From Lingula anatina (taxonomy: Eukaryota; Brachiopoda; Lingulata; Lingulida; Lingulidae), in contig NW_019774792.1 of NCBI RefSeq assembly GCF_001039355.2, positions 377,295-439,294 on the forward strand: a DNA stretch of 62,000 nucleotides, in the 5' to 3' direction. The stretch's first letter is position 1. Each line of letters opens with the position of its first letter. The notes under the pieces are model-generated. The model was not told the origin of the DNA. It saw only the letters and a program-made list of their open reading frames with translations, and did not search any database. This document shows, piece by piece, positions 23,926 through 36,200 of this stretch. Position numbers and translations under genes: made by a program.

Positions 23926-24201
23926 TTGAAATCACAAGTCACTGCTATGGTAACCGTACCTGGCCAGAGAAAAGCTGCAGACATTTTACCTGTAATTTCA
24001 CTGGGACACGCATTCTTTCCCAAATATAATGGGCTCTTACAACCACAACAGTCTATTCTAGAGACATGGGTCAGCAGGGAAGAGCCTCTATATAATGACC
24101 TGTGTGATGTGGAGCCTCTTGTGCAAGCTTGTAGTGTACCAGCCATATTAGAGTCAATATATAAGGCCTCCTGTTACTCAGCAGATGAACCACCAATCTA
24201 G
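23926..24201 (+). other. Unassigned open frame in intron
   Basis: 91 codons in a locally GC-richer stretch, with fairly protein-like composition (for example QRKAADILPVISLGHAFFPK). No family recognised, no clear splice partner, and the opposite strand is open too. It could be an old repeat, an enhancer or an unrecognised exon. Confidence 0.15.
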
Positions 24202-24719
24202 TCAGTGGTAGTGTTTTTTTTTCTTATGTGAGTGCTGTGACTGACCTACTCATCAATTGCGTTGAATTTTTGTTGAAAACTATTGCCTTTTCCCAATTAA
24301 ATGAGTTGAGAATGAAAAATCTGTGGTATTCTTGGTTAAAGTTCTTTCTTCTTTGGTACATGTATAAGAATTAAAGAACTGTTCTACTTGAATTGTAGAA
24401 TCAGTTCAGAGCAGAGGTTCAGATTTCAAGAATTTGAGTTGGTGTGTGTGTGTGTGTGGGGGGGGGGTCACTTCAGCTTTAAATTTATTATAAATCTGGT
24501 GAAATTTCAGACTAGACAATCTAGCCACTACCATGTAATTCTTTTGTGCTAACAAATGAAAGAAAATGCCCACCATCAGTTTTTTTTTTATTTATTTTTA
24601 AATCTTATGAAGTTTAACTAAGTTCACTAGTTCAGTATATAAGGAAGTGTGAATGTTTGTTGGAGGGGGAGGGTACTATGTAATTTAAATTTTTTTTTAT
24701 TATTTTTGTTTGGCCATCA

Positions 24720-24745
24720 GTGTGTGTGTGTGTGTGTGTGTGTGT
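24720..24745. repeat. (TG)n microsatellite
   Basis: Uninterrupted dinucleotide run; a shorter GT run followed by poly-G lies near 24441-24467. Confidence 0.9.
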
Positions 24746-26991
24746 TTATGCATGTGCAAATGTATTTATTTCTTTAAAAATTAGCAGTTATATCAAAAGG
24801 TTTATTCAATGACATGGTGACACCTTCAGAAGAGGACTGGTGTAGCATTTTCAAAATTTCTATACAGGTGCTAAGAGCTCTGCCAAAGGGGCTAGCATAC
24901 CAGGTCCTTTACATAGCATTAAGAGCACAGGTTTAAGTTATAGGGGCACCCTTTAATGTGAAATAATCAGGGGGAGTTCAACTAGTTTTCTGCCTCTAGG
25001 ATATGATGAGCAATATGTGAGAAGTTTGAATTCAAAAATAAAATTGAAAATCTTGCAAGGGGAATTTGTGAAACAGTCCATAAAGATATGCAGCGGATAT
25101 GTCCAAAAAGTAATGCTATGCTTTTGGCTAGACTGTTCCGTGTACTTTCACATTAATTCTAGTGTCTGGGAGATGACATCTTGGTATTATTTAACAAAGG
25201 GCTACATATAAATCTTAAATGTCTGGATCATAAAATGAGCTTATTTGGAGAAGGGGGGGGAGTTGAGGATGGAGATTATATATTCTTGTTACACCTAAAT
25301 ATCCTAGTTTTTTTGCCTAAAAAAAGACAAAAATGGATCATTAAATCTTGATGGAAATTGCCATGAACTTTCTAATATTATTTTTCAAATCAAAGAGGTA
25401 TTTGAAATTTCAGATAATTCAGAAAAGACAAACAAAAGAAATTTTATCTATTATCTGATGTTTAGTTTGGTCAGTCATTAAAGAAGTCATGTGCAGGAAT
25501 TTTGTTCCTGAAATTCATCTTTGGATGAAATGATTATCTTTCCAATTTTGATACCTTTTTCTTTGTGTTTTGAATTAATGGTAAATTTAGCGTCCATGTA
25601 CATGAATCAGTGCCTATATTTTAACATGGAATGAAAATCAAAGTCCTTATATTAAAAGGAGAGGGAATGGGCATGTGAATATTAAGCATCCAAAAATTCG
25701 ATGACCGTTTCCCATAAATACAAGTAATTGTCCCATGTTTTCCTGCGTTACCATTATGTTGCATTGATTACCAGGGAAAGAGCACAAAGAGCAAGGACCC
25801 AGAAGATCAATTTGTAAGTTCGGCAATAGTTATTGGAATTGATCATTGATCGACCAATTGAAACTTGTATTTAGACTCCAGGACTTACCAAATTACACTA
25901 ATTGCATTGCAAATGGGATTTGAAAGTATTCTTATGCCTGGTTCTTGTTATTTTGCACATGGCAATCTACTTTAGTGCTGCCACCTGTTGAGGAGGTGTC
26001 CAGACAAATTTTTCACTTTTTCATGTTTTACCGAGCTGGATTCTGAAGGCAGTGAAGACAGCTATAATTAAAACAAATGTTCAAAGTATTTGAGTGATTT
26101 GGTCATAAAAATTCTGAAGTTAAAGATTGGAACACTCATTGGCTATAAAAAGTTCAATCAAGCAAGTAAAAGGGATCTCTCATCACACAGAACAGTTAAA
26201 TAAAAATAGGAGTATGTATCCGATTTTCCTGTGAACCTTACTTTAAAATTTGTACATGAAAATTACAGCTGTCTTATTCAGTCGATCCAGAGCCTGGCAT
26301 ATAAATCAGTGGCTCTTCAAGTGTGGGATGTATTATAATCATGTCAAAAACAGTAAAAAGTATGACCAAGGAATATTATCATTTTACATATCAGCTTTTA
26401 TAGCAGTGCTTGAAAAAATACAGTTGCCTTTGCATATTTCTGATAATGACAGGGATAGCTATTAAACATTTTCATGGTAGAAGTTTTATTATGCCAGTAA
26501 TGTGAATGTTCAGTGACTGACATTATTGATTGTATAAATTACTTGTCATACATATGTATTAAGTCTTGGTATGTACTGCTGTTATTTGTTATTATTATTT
26601 TTATAGCTTAAAATTGGAATGTTAAAAAAAATTGAGGAGTTTGACACATGGCAACTGTGCAGTTCTTATATAATTGAAAGGTCTTATGTTCCATATCTGA
26701 ATTAAATGCCGAGACATGGTATTTAAACTATTGGGGTTTTTTTCCATCTGTGTGATCTAGTGATCAATAGTATCATAACATTTATACAGGTGTTTATTGA
26801 AAATCAATCATCTGAGACCTCGGGTCATTGATCTGTTAACGTTTGATAGGTATAATGTAGGTATTCATCTTATTCAATGTAAATAACATATTCCCCAGAG
26901 AAAAGATGATAAATATTGAAATTTGTGAAATTACAAGTTTATCATGCCAGTTGGTGCTTGTAGTGCAAAAACGTAAGTATAATGGAACATA

Positions 26992-27100
26992 TTTAGTTTT
27001 GTAAATGTAGTAGTATTTCTGACTTGTTTGATCTTGTATATGCAATAGTATTCCCAACTTATTTGGTTGTGTTTGTATGGTAGTATTCCAAACACCAGCT
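26992..27100. repeat. Three degenerate ~36-bp tandem units
   Basis: Each unit has a T/G-rich lead (TTTGTAAATG, CTTGTATATG, GTTTGTATGG), then TAGTATT and an AACTT-like end. The array makes short open frames on the minus strand that are not genes. Confidence 0.55.
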
Positions 27101-27455
27101 TGTGTATCAAAACGTAAAGAAGAATGCTTTGTGATACTGAAAAAACAGGAATGCATTGTATTATTCCCAGCACTGGCCTCCACTCTCACAGTCACTTAAC
27201 TTTCGTATTTTAAATATACATAAAAATATGAGATGAAGAATGCTTTATTTATACCAACAAGTGTTAAAATTTTATGATCAAAATGTGGAATACCATCAAT
27301 ACAGATGAAATTTAAAACAAAACAAAACAAAAAAAGGCTTTGTCAACTTAATAGTTTCTTGAAGTTGGTGTGGAGTCTTCTTACAGTATGTTTTCCTCAG
27401 TACTATCTGACATCCTGGTGGCGGGGTTGGGTTTCCTGCTGCTTGTAATCACAGT

Positions 27456-27648
27456 TCACCCAGAAATGTGGTTTGTTTGGAGAAGCAAATGTTAAACCAT
27501 TCTGTGAATTTTAGTTTTAATTTCTATGAACTGGAAGAATTTAAAGTGAATGTTTTTCACCCAGAAATGTTTTTTTTTTTTTTTTTGATAGAAGAAAAAT
27601 GTTAAACCATTCTCTGATTTTTACTGTGAATTTTTATGAATTTGAAGA
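27456..27648. repeat. Local tandem duplication, ~100-bp unit
   Basis: TTCACCCAGAAATGT and AAATGTTAAACCATTCT each occur twice, in the same order. The second copy carries an expanded poly-T. Confidence 0.7.
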
Positions 27649-29045
27649 CTACAGAGTATGTTGACCTTTGCTAAGGTTACATCAGTAAAAACAATTATTT
27701 ATTTATGTATTACAGTGAGGAAATACATGCAGTAAGGATATGCTCTCCATTTCATGATCTGTCACCACAAAGATAAACCCCACTAAAGAAGTAGGCCAAG
27801 TTGGACATGTTGAAGCAGAAACAGAAAATGCAAACTTGAAACAGTTTCATTGTAACAATATATTCAAGGCAAATTTAATAAAGTCTCACAATTACAATCA
27901 TTGAATTGTCCAATTTAAATGATCTAGCAATGTACAGTGCACTCAAGTGGCCTCTTGTTTGGCTGGCATCTCTGATGGCTTAGCTGCAATCAGTGGAAAG
28001 TATTTTAATTTTTGTTGATGTGAAAGCATTTAATGAGATGAGGATAACTTCAGTGTACCAACATATTAACACTTTGACTTGCATACATGCTGACTGTGAA
28101 AACTTCATATTCTCCATGTAGAGAAAAATGTTTAAACCTCAAACTGGGGAAAAGGATATGGCTGACATACCAAATAAAATTCAATTTCAATTTTCAATAG
28201 TTTAATCTAACACATCCTGTACTTTGCCCCGCAGCTTGGCAGTGGCAAATGTGTTTTCTTTCGATTAAACTTGAGCATTTCCTTGAAAGTTTAGGGGCAG
28301 GAAATACTTAACATTCAGGTTTTTTTTTTTTTTTTAAATTTAATCTGTTACTGGTTTGTCATAAGATTAAAAGGTTTTATATATGGTTTTGTCACATTGA
28401 TGTGATTTTCGTGTCTAAGAGGGACACTGTCAGTTTTTGTGAAGATGGATTTCATACCTGTAGGCCATTTCCCTGTTTGTGGATAGTCTGCCAGTGAAAT
28501 TTATACCTGAGAGGCTGAGACTGCATATATTTAGGAAAAAATGCCATACCCAATGGAAGACAATTATGTTTTTTTCATGCTAAACAAATAGGTTTACAAT
28601 TTAGATTCAGAGACATTTAGAAGTTAATTTGTTTCTGTTAATGTTGAGTTGAGTGAACATCATGCCCTTTTTAGCATAACGTCTAATCTCTCTCCAACTG
28701 ATGCTTTGAATAAAGTAAGGCTTCCATTAATTTTATGCAATTTTATTTAAGCATATTTTTCGATGGAAATGAAAATTATTAAGAATCTCCGAAAATATGA
28801 GGAACGAGTCTATTTAATAGGACTGAATATTGGACATTGAAAAAAAGTGCAGTCTTTTGTACGTTATATATTAACATAATATGTGGTCAAACTTATGAAA
28901 TGATTCTGACCATTTTCACTGTTTCTGCATGCCTTTTATTCCAGAAGAGAATTCAATGAATAGAAATGCCAACAAGCCAAGACATATAACAGTGGCAAGG
29001 CAAAACAAAGATAATTCATAATCACTGTATTTTCTATATTTCCAG

Positions 29046-29302
29046 ATCATTATGAAAGAGATGAGGAGAACCTGAGACAATGACTGTGGAAAAGCAAAAA
29101 CACATTAAAAATTTGATGACCCAGGCTATTATAGAGCTGTGTCGAAACCAGATCAGTCACCATGCATGCCTCGTCATCGAAGGCACTGTGTGTGTGTCAT
29201 CAGACAGCGGTGATGTCCAGATTGTTCAGATCACTGAAGTAGTGAAAAAGGGAAATGGGACAGGGCGTAAACCTGGAACTAGTAGCCTGAGTCCAGAAGG
29301 GG
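29046..29302 (+). CDS. Zinc-finger gene, first coding exon
   Basis: Acceptor ATATTTCCAG, donor GTAAGA. The start codon at 29080 (GACAATGA, A at -3) was chosen because it opens the frame that continues through both later exons. It encodes about 74 residues, including KNLMTQAIIELCRN and DVQIVQITEVVKK, a compact N-terminal module I cannot assign to a named domain. Ends in phase 1. Confidence 0.85.
29052..29075 (+). promoter_or_regulatory. Upstream ORF, 7 codons
   Basis: ATG, a second in-frame ATG and a TGA lie just before the main start, in another frame, ending 4 nt before the main ATG. This arrangement commonly lowers translation or imposes reinitiation; the effect here is inferred. Confidence 0.55.
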
Positions 29303-32300
29303 GTAAGAAAAAAAGATGGGTTTTGTCTATCTGCACATTTTCCAACGTACATAAAAAGAGATGGTTTGGCTTTTAACAAGGATTAGTTGTGCTATTTCGT
29401 TCTTTCTTTCTTTCTTATTATTTTTGCATCAAGTGTTAAAGGTTCGATCTGATTAACTATTTTTTATTTCTTTTAAAAATTCTTAGCCACCGTGAGTTAT
29501 TCCTGTTTATCTGTTCAATGTTGCTAATTCTCTTTTGTAAATTTCTATTGATTGAATAATAAAAAATAAATGTTAACTTTGAAATAATAATAATAATAAT
29601 TTTTATTATTATTTTGCATGAAAAGACCTTTGTCTAAGTTATAAATGAAAATCTCAGTGATGAAGATCTTATCTTATATTTTTCATAAACTTGGTGTATT
29701 CCCAGGTGTAGAAGCCTCCTCTTTGACTACCTCACAAGGCAAAGCTCTACAGAATGGCATGGCATCTCAGGGACCAGCGCCGCAGGTATACTGTTCACTA
29801 TTGTAGAATTGTAGGCCTCTGATTGGACACTTAACAGAGATATTTTGAAGAATTCCCCTAGATGATCTAACTTTGCATCATGGTCCTAATTCCTCTCACT
29901 TGGCACAAGTCTCGGCTCATGAATGTCCACTATCTGTTTATCGCCAAATTTGTTTTGGAATCATGATTTTCTCTCGTTTTGAGGAATTGAGTTGCTTTTA
30001 TTCACCTGTAGATTGAGTATCAAAAAACTAGTTGTCTGTTGTGAAGAAATGAAGAAATCAAATACAAAAAAAAAAAAAAAAAACGCGTAGGTGTGGTTTT
30101 TGAAATTGCTCAGTGGGACCAATGTAAATTGTTTAGAGAAGAGGTATTCTGGTTTTCATGTGAAAATTAAGCTAAGAAAATTACTGGATTTTGTAAAAAA
30201 TATCAGTTCACTAGGAGAGTTCACAGATGTGGAGGGGCGTCTTTTTCCTTTTTAAACATTCCTAGTTCCTATATATGGATTTTGGCAGCCAGTATCTTCA
30301 TATACACTGTAGGTCTGTCCCTATAGCTTGTCTGTTAAAGCGATAATAACTCTTCGTTTCGGCCAAAAAATGAATTTTCCTGGAGTAAACAACAATTTTC
30401 CTATACTTACCAATGGTTAATGAATCCATTTTTACATTCAAAGTTAGTCCCTGATTTTTTTCTAAAAAGTTTGGTTTTTTGTTAAAATCTCTTAAGAGAT
30501 TTTAACAGAGTATAGCCATCAATAAAGGTCACGTGGTCTAAAGACAAGCTCAGATATCAGAATAATAGCTATAACTGCCCTTTTTGTGGTAATACAGAAT
30601 ATATTATATTTCTATGAGTTATTTACAATGTTTTTATTGTAAAATATAGATCTCATACGAAGAGTTATTATCCCTTTAATAATGCTTTGATTTTGATATT
30701 AGGAAAAAAAAAACTTGCTCCAGTTTCAATAAATGGAATTTGAAAATGTTCATGAACAGTTACATTTAAATCATACCTTCTGAACATCTTACATGCTGCA
30801 TGAACATGTCGCAGTTTTGTGTCCAGTACTGACAAAATTGGCCATTTATCTTCCTTAGTAAATTGAGATATTCCCAGAAACATTTGATTTATTATTTAGA
30901 AAAATGCTTCTAAAGAAATGTTACCAAATTGTCAAAACAAGTATATTTTTATTTGCCCAAAGAAAGAATTATAACATGTGACACATGTTGTTGAGTATAG
31001 TGGCCTCAACATTCACATCACTACATTTTTGAATTCCAGATGCCATATTTCCCAGGCCCCATGGGTCACCCGCCTTTCATCATCCCAGTCTCTGGGCAGT
31101 ATATGCACAGCCCACCAGGTGGACCGCCTCCTCTCATCAGCGCCTCTTGTCGACGTCGTAACAGCCAGACAGTGAGTCCATCATATCTGTCACCAGATGG
31201 CACTGCGAGTGGTGGTGCCACAGATGGCTCCATTCGGGACCTCTTGAGAAGACCATCTCAAGGTCAGCAACAACAACAGCAGGGCCAGATGAGCCCCATG
31301 AGTTCACCAGGGCACAGACCCCCTCATGTGATGCCTCCACCTTTGCTGAGCCCATCCCAGATCAGAGCCCAGGTGGACCAGGTAATGTTTCCAGTGAATA
31401 TGTATCTGAGAGGCCCTACCCCTTACAGTCCCCACTTTCCCATGAATGCCAGGGGCAGTCCTGCAAGCGAAGGAGGTGAGGGCATGGAAATTGTGGCACA
31501 GGATTTGCGTAGGAAGGATTTGGGTGGTGGGCAGTCGGGTCAAAAAGATGACTTGCAAGCTGCTCACTTTCCGCCTTCCAGTAACCATAGCAATGCAGGG
31601 TCTGAGGATAGGAGGGATAGAAGCCTCTCTACAGACACAGATGCTGACAGCAATCTGGTGATCGATATTAAGCAGGAGCCTACTTCTGACGAGGAGGGTC
31701 AGTATATGCAAGAAGAGGGGAATCAGCCGAAGGGCAATAGTGTCAGGCACAATGGCCCCATGGAATCTGTCTACGAGGCTGGACAACAACAACCACAGCA
31801 GCAGGATGAAGAGATGGATGATCAAGGCTGTCTTGATTTGAGTCAGAAGAGCAGCAGCAAAGCCGCCAACAGCTCCAAGTCTCTGCACCAAACCATTGCT
31901 AGCCTGAAGCAGAAACTACAAAAGAAGACCAGCAGCAGCAGCCAAGGTGGTTCAGCTCCTTTATCTATTTCCGACAATGTAAACGCACAACGTTGCAGCA
32001 GCAACAACAACAACAATAATAACAACAAAAATGATACATTCCCTAATGCCAGTCCTGTTTCTCTGGACTCCAGTATCAGTAACGGACCTGTCTTGCAACA
32101 GAGTGAGGGGAACGGCAGCAACCCAGCTTCTCTCTCCCCATCAACAGTAGGTTCGAGTTCGGAGAAGAAGGACGGGGGCACAGAAGGCCAAGGTGGAGAG
32201 GATGAAGGATTTGGCTGCACAATATGTGGCAAGATGTTTGAGCAGAAATCTCTGATGGAACGTCACTATTTGACCCATGACCCAGATATAGTGGATGCCG

Positions 32301-33229
32301 ACAAAAGTATTGACCTCGAATCCATTCCATACTACCTGTGTGAGTACTGTCACAAGAAGTTCCGCTTTAAGAGCCGCTACAATGAGCACATCCGTACACA
32401 CACAAAGGAGAAGCCTTATGTATGTCCTGTGTGTAGCAAAGCCTTTTCCTATAAAGGGGATCTATGCAAACATATGCCTGTCCACTCCCAAGCTAAGCCC
32501 TACGTCTGTGAGCAGTGCAATGCTGGCTTTTCTTTCAGCAGCAGCTATAACAAGCACATGCAGAAATACCACAATGTCAACCGTGTAAGGCAAAGAGGCA
32601 ACAACGATCAGTCCAAGACATATCCCTATGAGTGCCGCATATGTCACAAGCGTTTCAAATTCCAGAGTCTACTGGAACGTCACCTGGTGATCCATGAAAA
32701 TTCTGGAAGCCAGCAAATTGGGATTGCACACTTTCAGTGCCAGTATTGCCTGAAACGGTTCCGGTTCCGCTCAACTTTTGTTGAGCACATGCGTTCACAC
32801 ACTAAGGAGCGCCCATTCACATGTCACATCTGCGTGAAGACCTTTGGCTACAAGGCGGACCTGCAGAAACACATGCGCCTCAAGCATGCTGACCTGGATT
32901 ATATGAACCACCACTATCAGTACCTTGGCCCAGACGCTGTGGGCTACATGCAGGGTTTTGAAGACTACACCCCAGGTGCAGGACTGCAGGAACCAGAGAG
33001 CCCATTGGAGGCCGAATCCCCATTGCCTCCAGAATTAGCACCTATAGACGGGGATTCGTCCCAGGAGGCTTCATCATCACAAGGTCCTCCCACTCCCGTG
33101 CCTGACTCTCAGCCAGTGTTTCCAGGCATTGAGAGGGAACAGCCAGTTTTCCCCACAGCAGCAGAAGATATGGATACACAAGATGGGCCACAGTCACCAC
33201 CGCAAGCTCAGCAAATCAGTGCTACCTAG
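29080..33229 (+). CDS. Seven-finger C2H2 zinc-finger transcription factor, 830 residues
   Basis: Spliced CDS: 29080-29302, 29706-29785, 31040-33229, phases 1 and 0, all GT/AG. Seven C2H2 fingers occupy about residues 494-717: CTIC (494), CEYC (535), CPVC (563), CEQC (591), CRIC (633), CQYC (668), CHIC (696). TKEKPY- and TKERPF-type linkers join fingers 2-3 and 6-7, as in DNA-binding arrays. The long N-terminal region is disordered, rich in Q, S, P and N, with a LVIDIKQEPTSDEE segment whose IKQE fits the SUMO consensus and a CLDLSQK string like a CtBP-binding motif. The tail after residue 717 is acidic and proline-rich. It is probably a nuclear sequence-specific regulator; target and orthologue are unknown. 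Fingers 1-3 resemble 5-7, so the array grew by internal duplication. Confidence 0.9.
29706..29785 (+). CDS. Zinc-finger gene, second coding exon
   Basis: 80 bp between a TATTCCCAG acceptor and a GTATAC donor. Completes a Gly codon from the previous exon, then encodes VEASSLTTSQGKALQNGMAS and QGPAPQ. Phase 1 in, phase 0 out. Too short and too low in complexity to stand alone; supported by exact frame continuity on both sides. Confidence 0.75.
29786..31039 (+). other. Zinc-finger gene intron with MITE
   Basis: Contains a poly-A run near 30067-30084 and the TTAA-flanked MITE at 30335-30679. No further exon seen. Confidence 0.7.
30335..30679. mobile_element. TTAA-flanked MITE, copy 2 (inverted relative to copy 1)
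   Basis: TTAA at each end. Termini AGCGATAATAACTCTTCG and CGAAGAGTTATTATCCCT are inverted repeats with one mismatch over 18 bases. The interior is the reverse complement of parts of the 3789-4122 copy, including TCTCTTAAGAGA. Core about 337 bp. Confidence 0.85.
31040..33229 (+). CDS. Zinc-finger gene, terminal coding exon with all seven fingers
   Basis: Acceptor TTTGAATTCCAG; the first codon is an internal Met (MPYFPGPMGHPPF). Uninterrupted for 729 codons to TAG. Contains trinucleotide-type tracts coding QQQQQQ (about 31268) and eight consecutive N (about 32003-32030). Several long minus-strand frames over it are shadows caused by biased codon use. Confidence 0.95.
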   Translation: MPYFPGPMGHPPFIIPVSGQYMHSPPGGPPPLISASCRRRNSQTVSPSYLSPDGTASGGATDGSIRDLLRRPSQGQQQQQQGQMSPMSSPGHRPPHVMPPPLLSPSQIRAQVDQVMFPVNMYLRGPTPYSPHFPMNARGSPASEGGEGMEIVAQDLRRKDLGGGQSGQKDDLQAAHFPPSSNHSNAGSEDRRDRSLSTDTDADSNLVIDIKQEPTSDEEGQYMQEEGNQPKGNSVRHNGPMESVYEAGQQQPQQQDEEMDDQGCLDLSQKSSSKAANSSKSLHQTIASLKQKLQKKTSSSSQGGSAPLSISDNVNAQRCSSNNNNNNNNKNDTFPNASPVSLDSSISNGPVLQQSEGNGSNPASLSPSTVGSSSEKKDGGTEGQGGEDEGFGCTICGKMFEQKSLMERHYLTHDPDIVDADKSIDLESIPYYLCEYCHKKFRFKSRYNEHIRTHTKEKPYVCPVCSKAFSYKGDLCKHMPVHSQAKPYVCEQCNAGFSFSSSYNKHMQKYHNVNRVRQRGNNDQSKTYPYECRICHKRFKFQSLLERHLVIHENSGSQQIGIAHFQCQYCLKRFRFRSTFVEHMRSHTKERPFTCHICVKTFGYKADLQKHMRLKHADLDYMNHHYQYLGPDAVGYMQGFEDYTPGAGLQEPESPLEAESPLPPELAPIDGDSSQEASSSQGPPTPVPDSQPVFPGIEREQPVFPTAAEDMDTQDGPQSPPQAQQISAT

Positions 33230-36200
33230 GTGGGAGAGGCCAATGTCAAGGTCATTCCATGATCTTAGTTTTTAGAAAAATATTAAAAGTGCCTTTTGGA
33301 GGTTTGAAAGTTTCTTTAATAAAAATGATAATAAGGTCAGTAGATTATGTACATTCAGAATTTTATTCGCTCATTTTGAAAGGTTTACTTTTTGTTCCTG
33401 CTTTAGTGTCAAGTGTGAATGTTTATTGTAGACTCTTTCTTTAACAATTTAATTGTTCAATTTGTTATACATTTGAATAACTAATCATTCGAGGATATAT
33501 CTTGCAATCTATAAATTGAAGGTTTGATGGATTTTATTTTGATGAATCGTTGGTATCGACATTTAACCTTGTGTGTTTGACATTTTTTAGCCTTATGGTT
33601 CATGTGTATTGGGAAATATTGATAATGCTATAGTGGTTAAGTGTGATTTAAGTGTCAGTTTTAAGTGCCTTGCTTTATCAGAGATGCAGTGCCTATGTAA
33701 GCTTTGGTAAGTTTCCATTATGGAAAAGAGAGGTTGTCAGCTTTTTCTTTGACTGTTGACATATTGCCGAAAGGTTTTCTGCAGACACCTCTTCCAAGAT
33801 GAGAAGCTCTGTTTGTGCTTCAGATTAGGGTTTTATTTATTATGATAAAAAACAAAATTACAAAGATATAATTTAAATTTTGGAGATTTTGATACTGAAC
33901 CAGAAAATGAAGACATTTACTTTTATTTTTGATAAAGTATATGAAAATGCGAGGCAGAGTGTGTGAATTTTGATTTTAAAAAATCTTCAGATATTCCATT
34001 CCTTGCAGACATTGTCTTGAAGCTAAAGATTCTAGTAATAAGACAGACACATTTGATTTTATATTACATCATTTTTCAGTGTATATAGACTGAATATAAA
34101 ATCTTTGCCCGTACAGAATTTATCAAGATTTAAAAGCAGTTGTATTTTTCGTACAAACCAGAAGTATTTTTGCCAAGGCCAGTTAGTGATGGTTACATTA
34201 ATCTAAAAATGGTATATTTATATTATTTTTCGATAACCATCCAAAAATACACTTTTTTAGTCATACAGTGAAACCCGGTGTCTATTGACTAAAAATGTTC
34301 CAAAGGATTTTAATTCCTGCTTTAAATCCTCTGCAGACATAATTAAATTTTGGGGTAGCATATAGTCACTGGATACATCAAACCACAATAATGGTATATT
34401 GGCAGGTATATTTGACTGCTGACAAAGCTTTCATATAAGTGACAGTTTTAACCATCAGCTTCACCAATCTAAAAAAACAATGTTTCTGGAAAATGTGTCA
34501 CTACCAAATATATCTCATCTAAATTAGATTTGTGGGGATTACAAAAGGTGTGAGTGGAATCATCCCTTGTAATAGTCTGGTCATGCGTTCAATTCCTAAT
34601 CAAAATTAAGTTTTTTAATTCTGATAGCTATTAGCTTCAAGTTGATATATGCAGAGTTGAACTTGATGATTCATTGGATTATGGCTTCATTTTTTTCAGT
34701 TTATTCTAAATTTTTATGACTGAAGTTTAAGGCATTAATTTAAGAGCACTCCCCTTATTTTATTTTTTTTTCTTTCATATAACATTTGTGTTGAATATCT
34801 TATGTTGTACTGTATATAGTTTACATCTGGTACCGCTGGCCAGGGTAGGTTCATATCATTGGACAAGTTCAGATGAGCAAGGTAGAGAATTTTTCCATCA
34901 TTTGTCCCACTCACTTAGCCCAGTGTCTTGTGATAACATAAACATTACACAATCCTGGAGTTTAAAAACTTGCTCTATAATACCAACAATTGAAATGTCC
35001 TAGACATTTCTGGTTGATATGAAAAGTCGGGGTTACTAATTGACACATATTGAATTTACAGGTATTTTTTGTTACTGGAACCACTTGATACATTTTTAGG
35101 GCAGCATTTTTTTCTATTTGTCCAGTGTCCACCTTTCTCCCACAATTGACCTGTAGCTTATACATTAAAAATATTTCTCTGAGATGAGGCATGGTGTACA
35201 GAAATAGTGGATTGGCATGTGCAAAGCATTGAAAAAGGGTGTAAGATGGAATGTCAGTGTACCTGTAATGGATGATAGCATGTCCTTTTTATGAGAAGCA
35301 CTGCTACCCACTTTGCTTACTGAGGCCGTTTGTTTAGGAGACAAAAGTTGAGAAAAGTCCTGAAAGCATATAAAGGATCCATAGGAAGAAGTCAATTTGT
35401 TGATGAAATGTACTTTTTTTAAGTAAGAGGATATCAGAATTGCAATTAACCAAGTTTTTTTTTTTTTTTTTTTTTTATGCTCGGTGTAAGTTATCAAGAC
35501 TGATCTTGCTAGAAAAGTGAAGTGTCATTCATATCACATGCTGTGGACTTTTAAAGCATGGATACTGAAGTATCCTTTGGCAGACATCGAACTTTTTTTT
35601 GGGCCCCTTGCTCATGTTGCAGGTAATATGATGGATCAGAAAAATGGAATGGCCAGCGGTACTTGAGAAAAGGCCAGTAGAGACATTTACTTACAATAGT
35701 ATTACATATATATCATATATAGGCATATAAGCACAATGCTAAAGCTATCAATTAGATTATAAGTTATGGACTGATATACGTAACCTGAGGAACTATTTTC
35801 TTGCTTAATAGGTTGAATGAAATGAATGTTACTATTGTATGATAATCAAGCAGGCTTTAAACTGCCATCAGTGGTACCTTTTAAGTGTTAAACTTGGGCA
35901 AATTCAAGAATGCTCTTAAAGACTGTATTTGGTAGTGACCATATGATCATGTTAACCCTGACAGTAAATGAGTACCAATCTACTGACATCAGTGCACACA
36001 ACACAGCTTATGCTGAATAAAAAAAAAAGTTGGAGACTGCATCATGACTATGTTATGATGCTGCATATTGCCAGTAAATTTAGAATTAGGACTGCTGACT
36101 TCTTTTAATACTGATTCAGTCTAACTAAACCTAATATTCAGTGCCTATTACAGACATACTGGACTAACATGTGACATGTTTATAACAGCTTAGGTCACCC

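Larger units (their letters stand above)
15691..29045 (+). other. Long 5' UTR intron of the zinc-finger gene (inferred)
   Basis: About 13.4 kb of AT-rich sequence. Holds a MITE at 21786-22012, GT/TG runs near 24445 and 24720-24745, a short tandem array at 26992-27100 and a local duplication at 27456-27648. Open frames at 19642-19965 and 23926-24201 resemble no family I know. Confidence 0.45.

Noticed and set aside
26836-27195. Overlapping minus-strand frames of 119 and 80 codons
   Set aside because: They arise from the short tandem array at 26992-27100; the repeated QTQPNKLGI and KTKYVP-type text follows the repeat period.
31137-32401. Several long minus-strand frames opposite the zinc-finger exon
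   Set aside because: They mirror the codon bias and Q/S/N repeats of the plus-strand gene; none has a domain or splice context.
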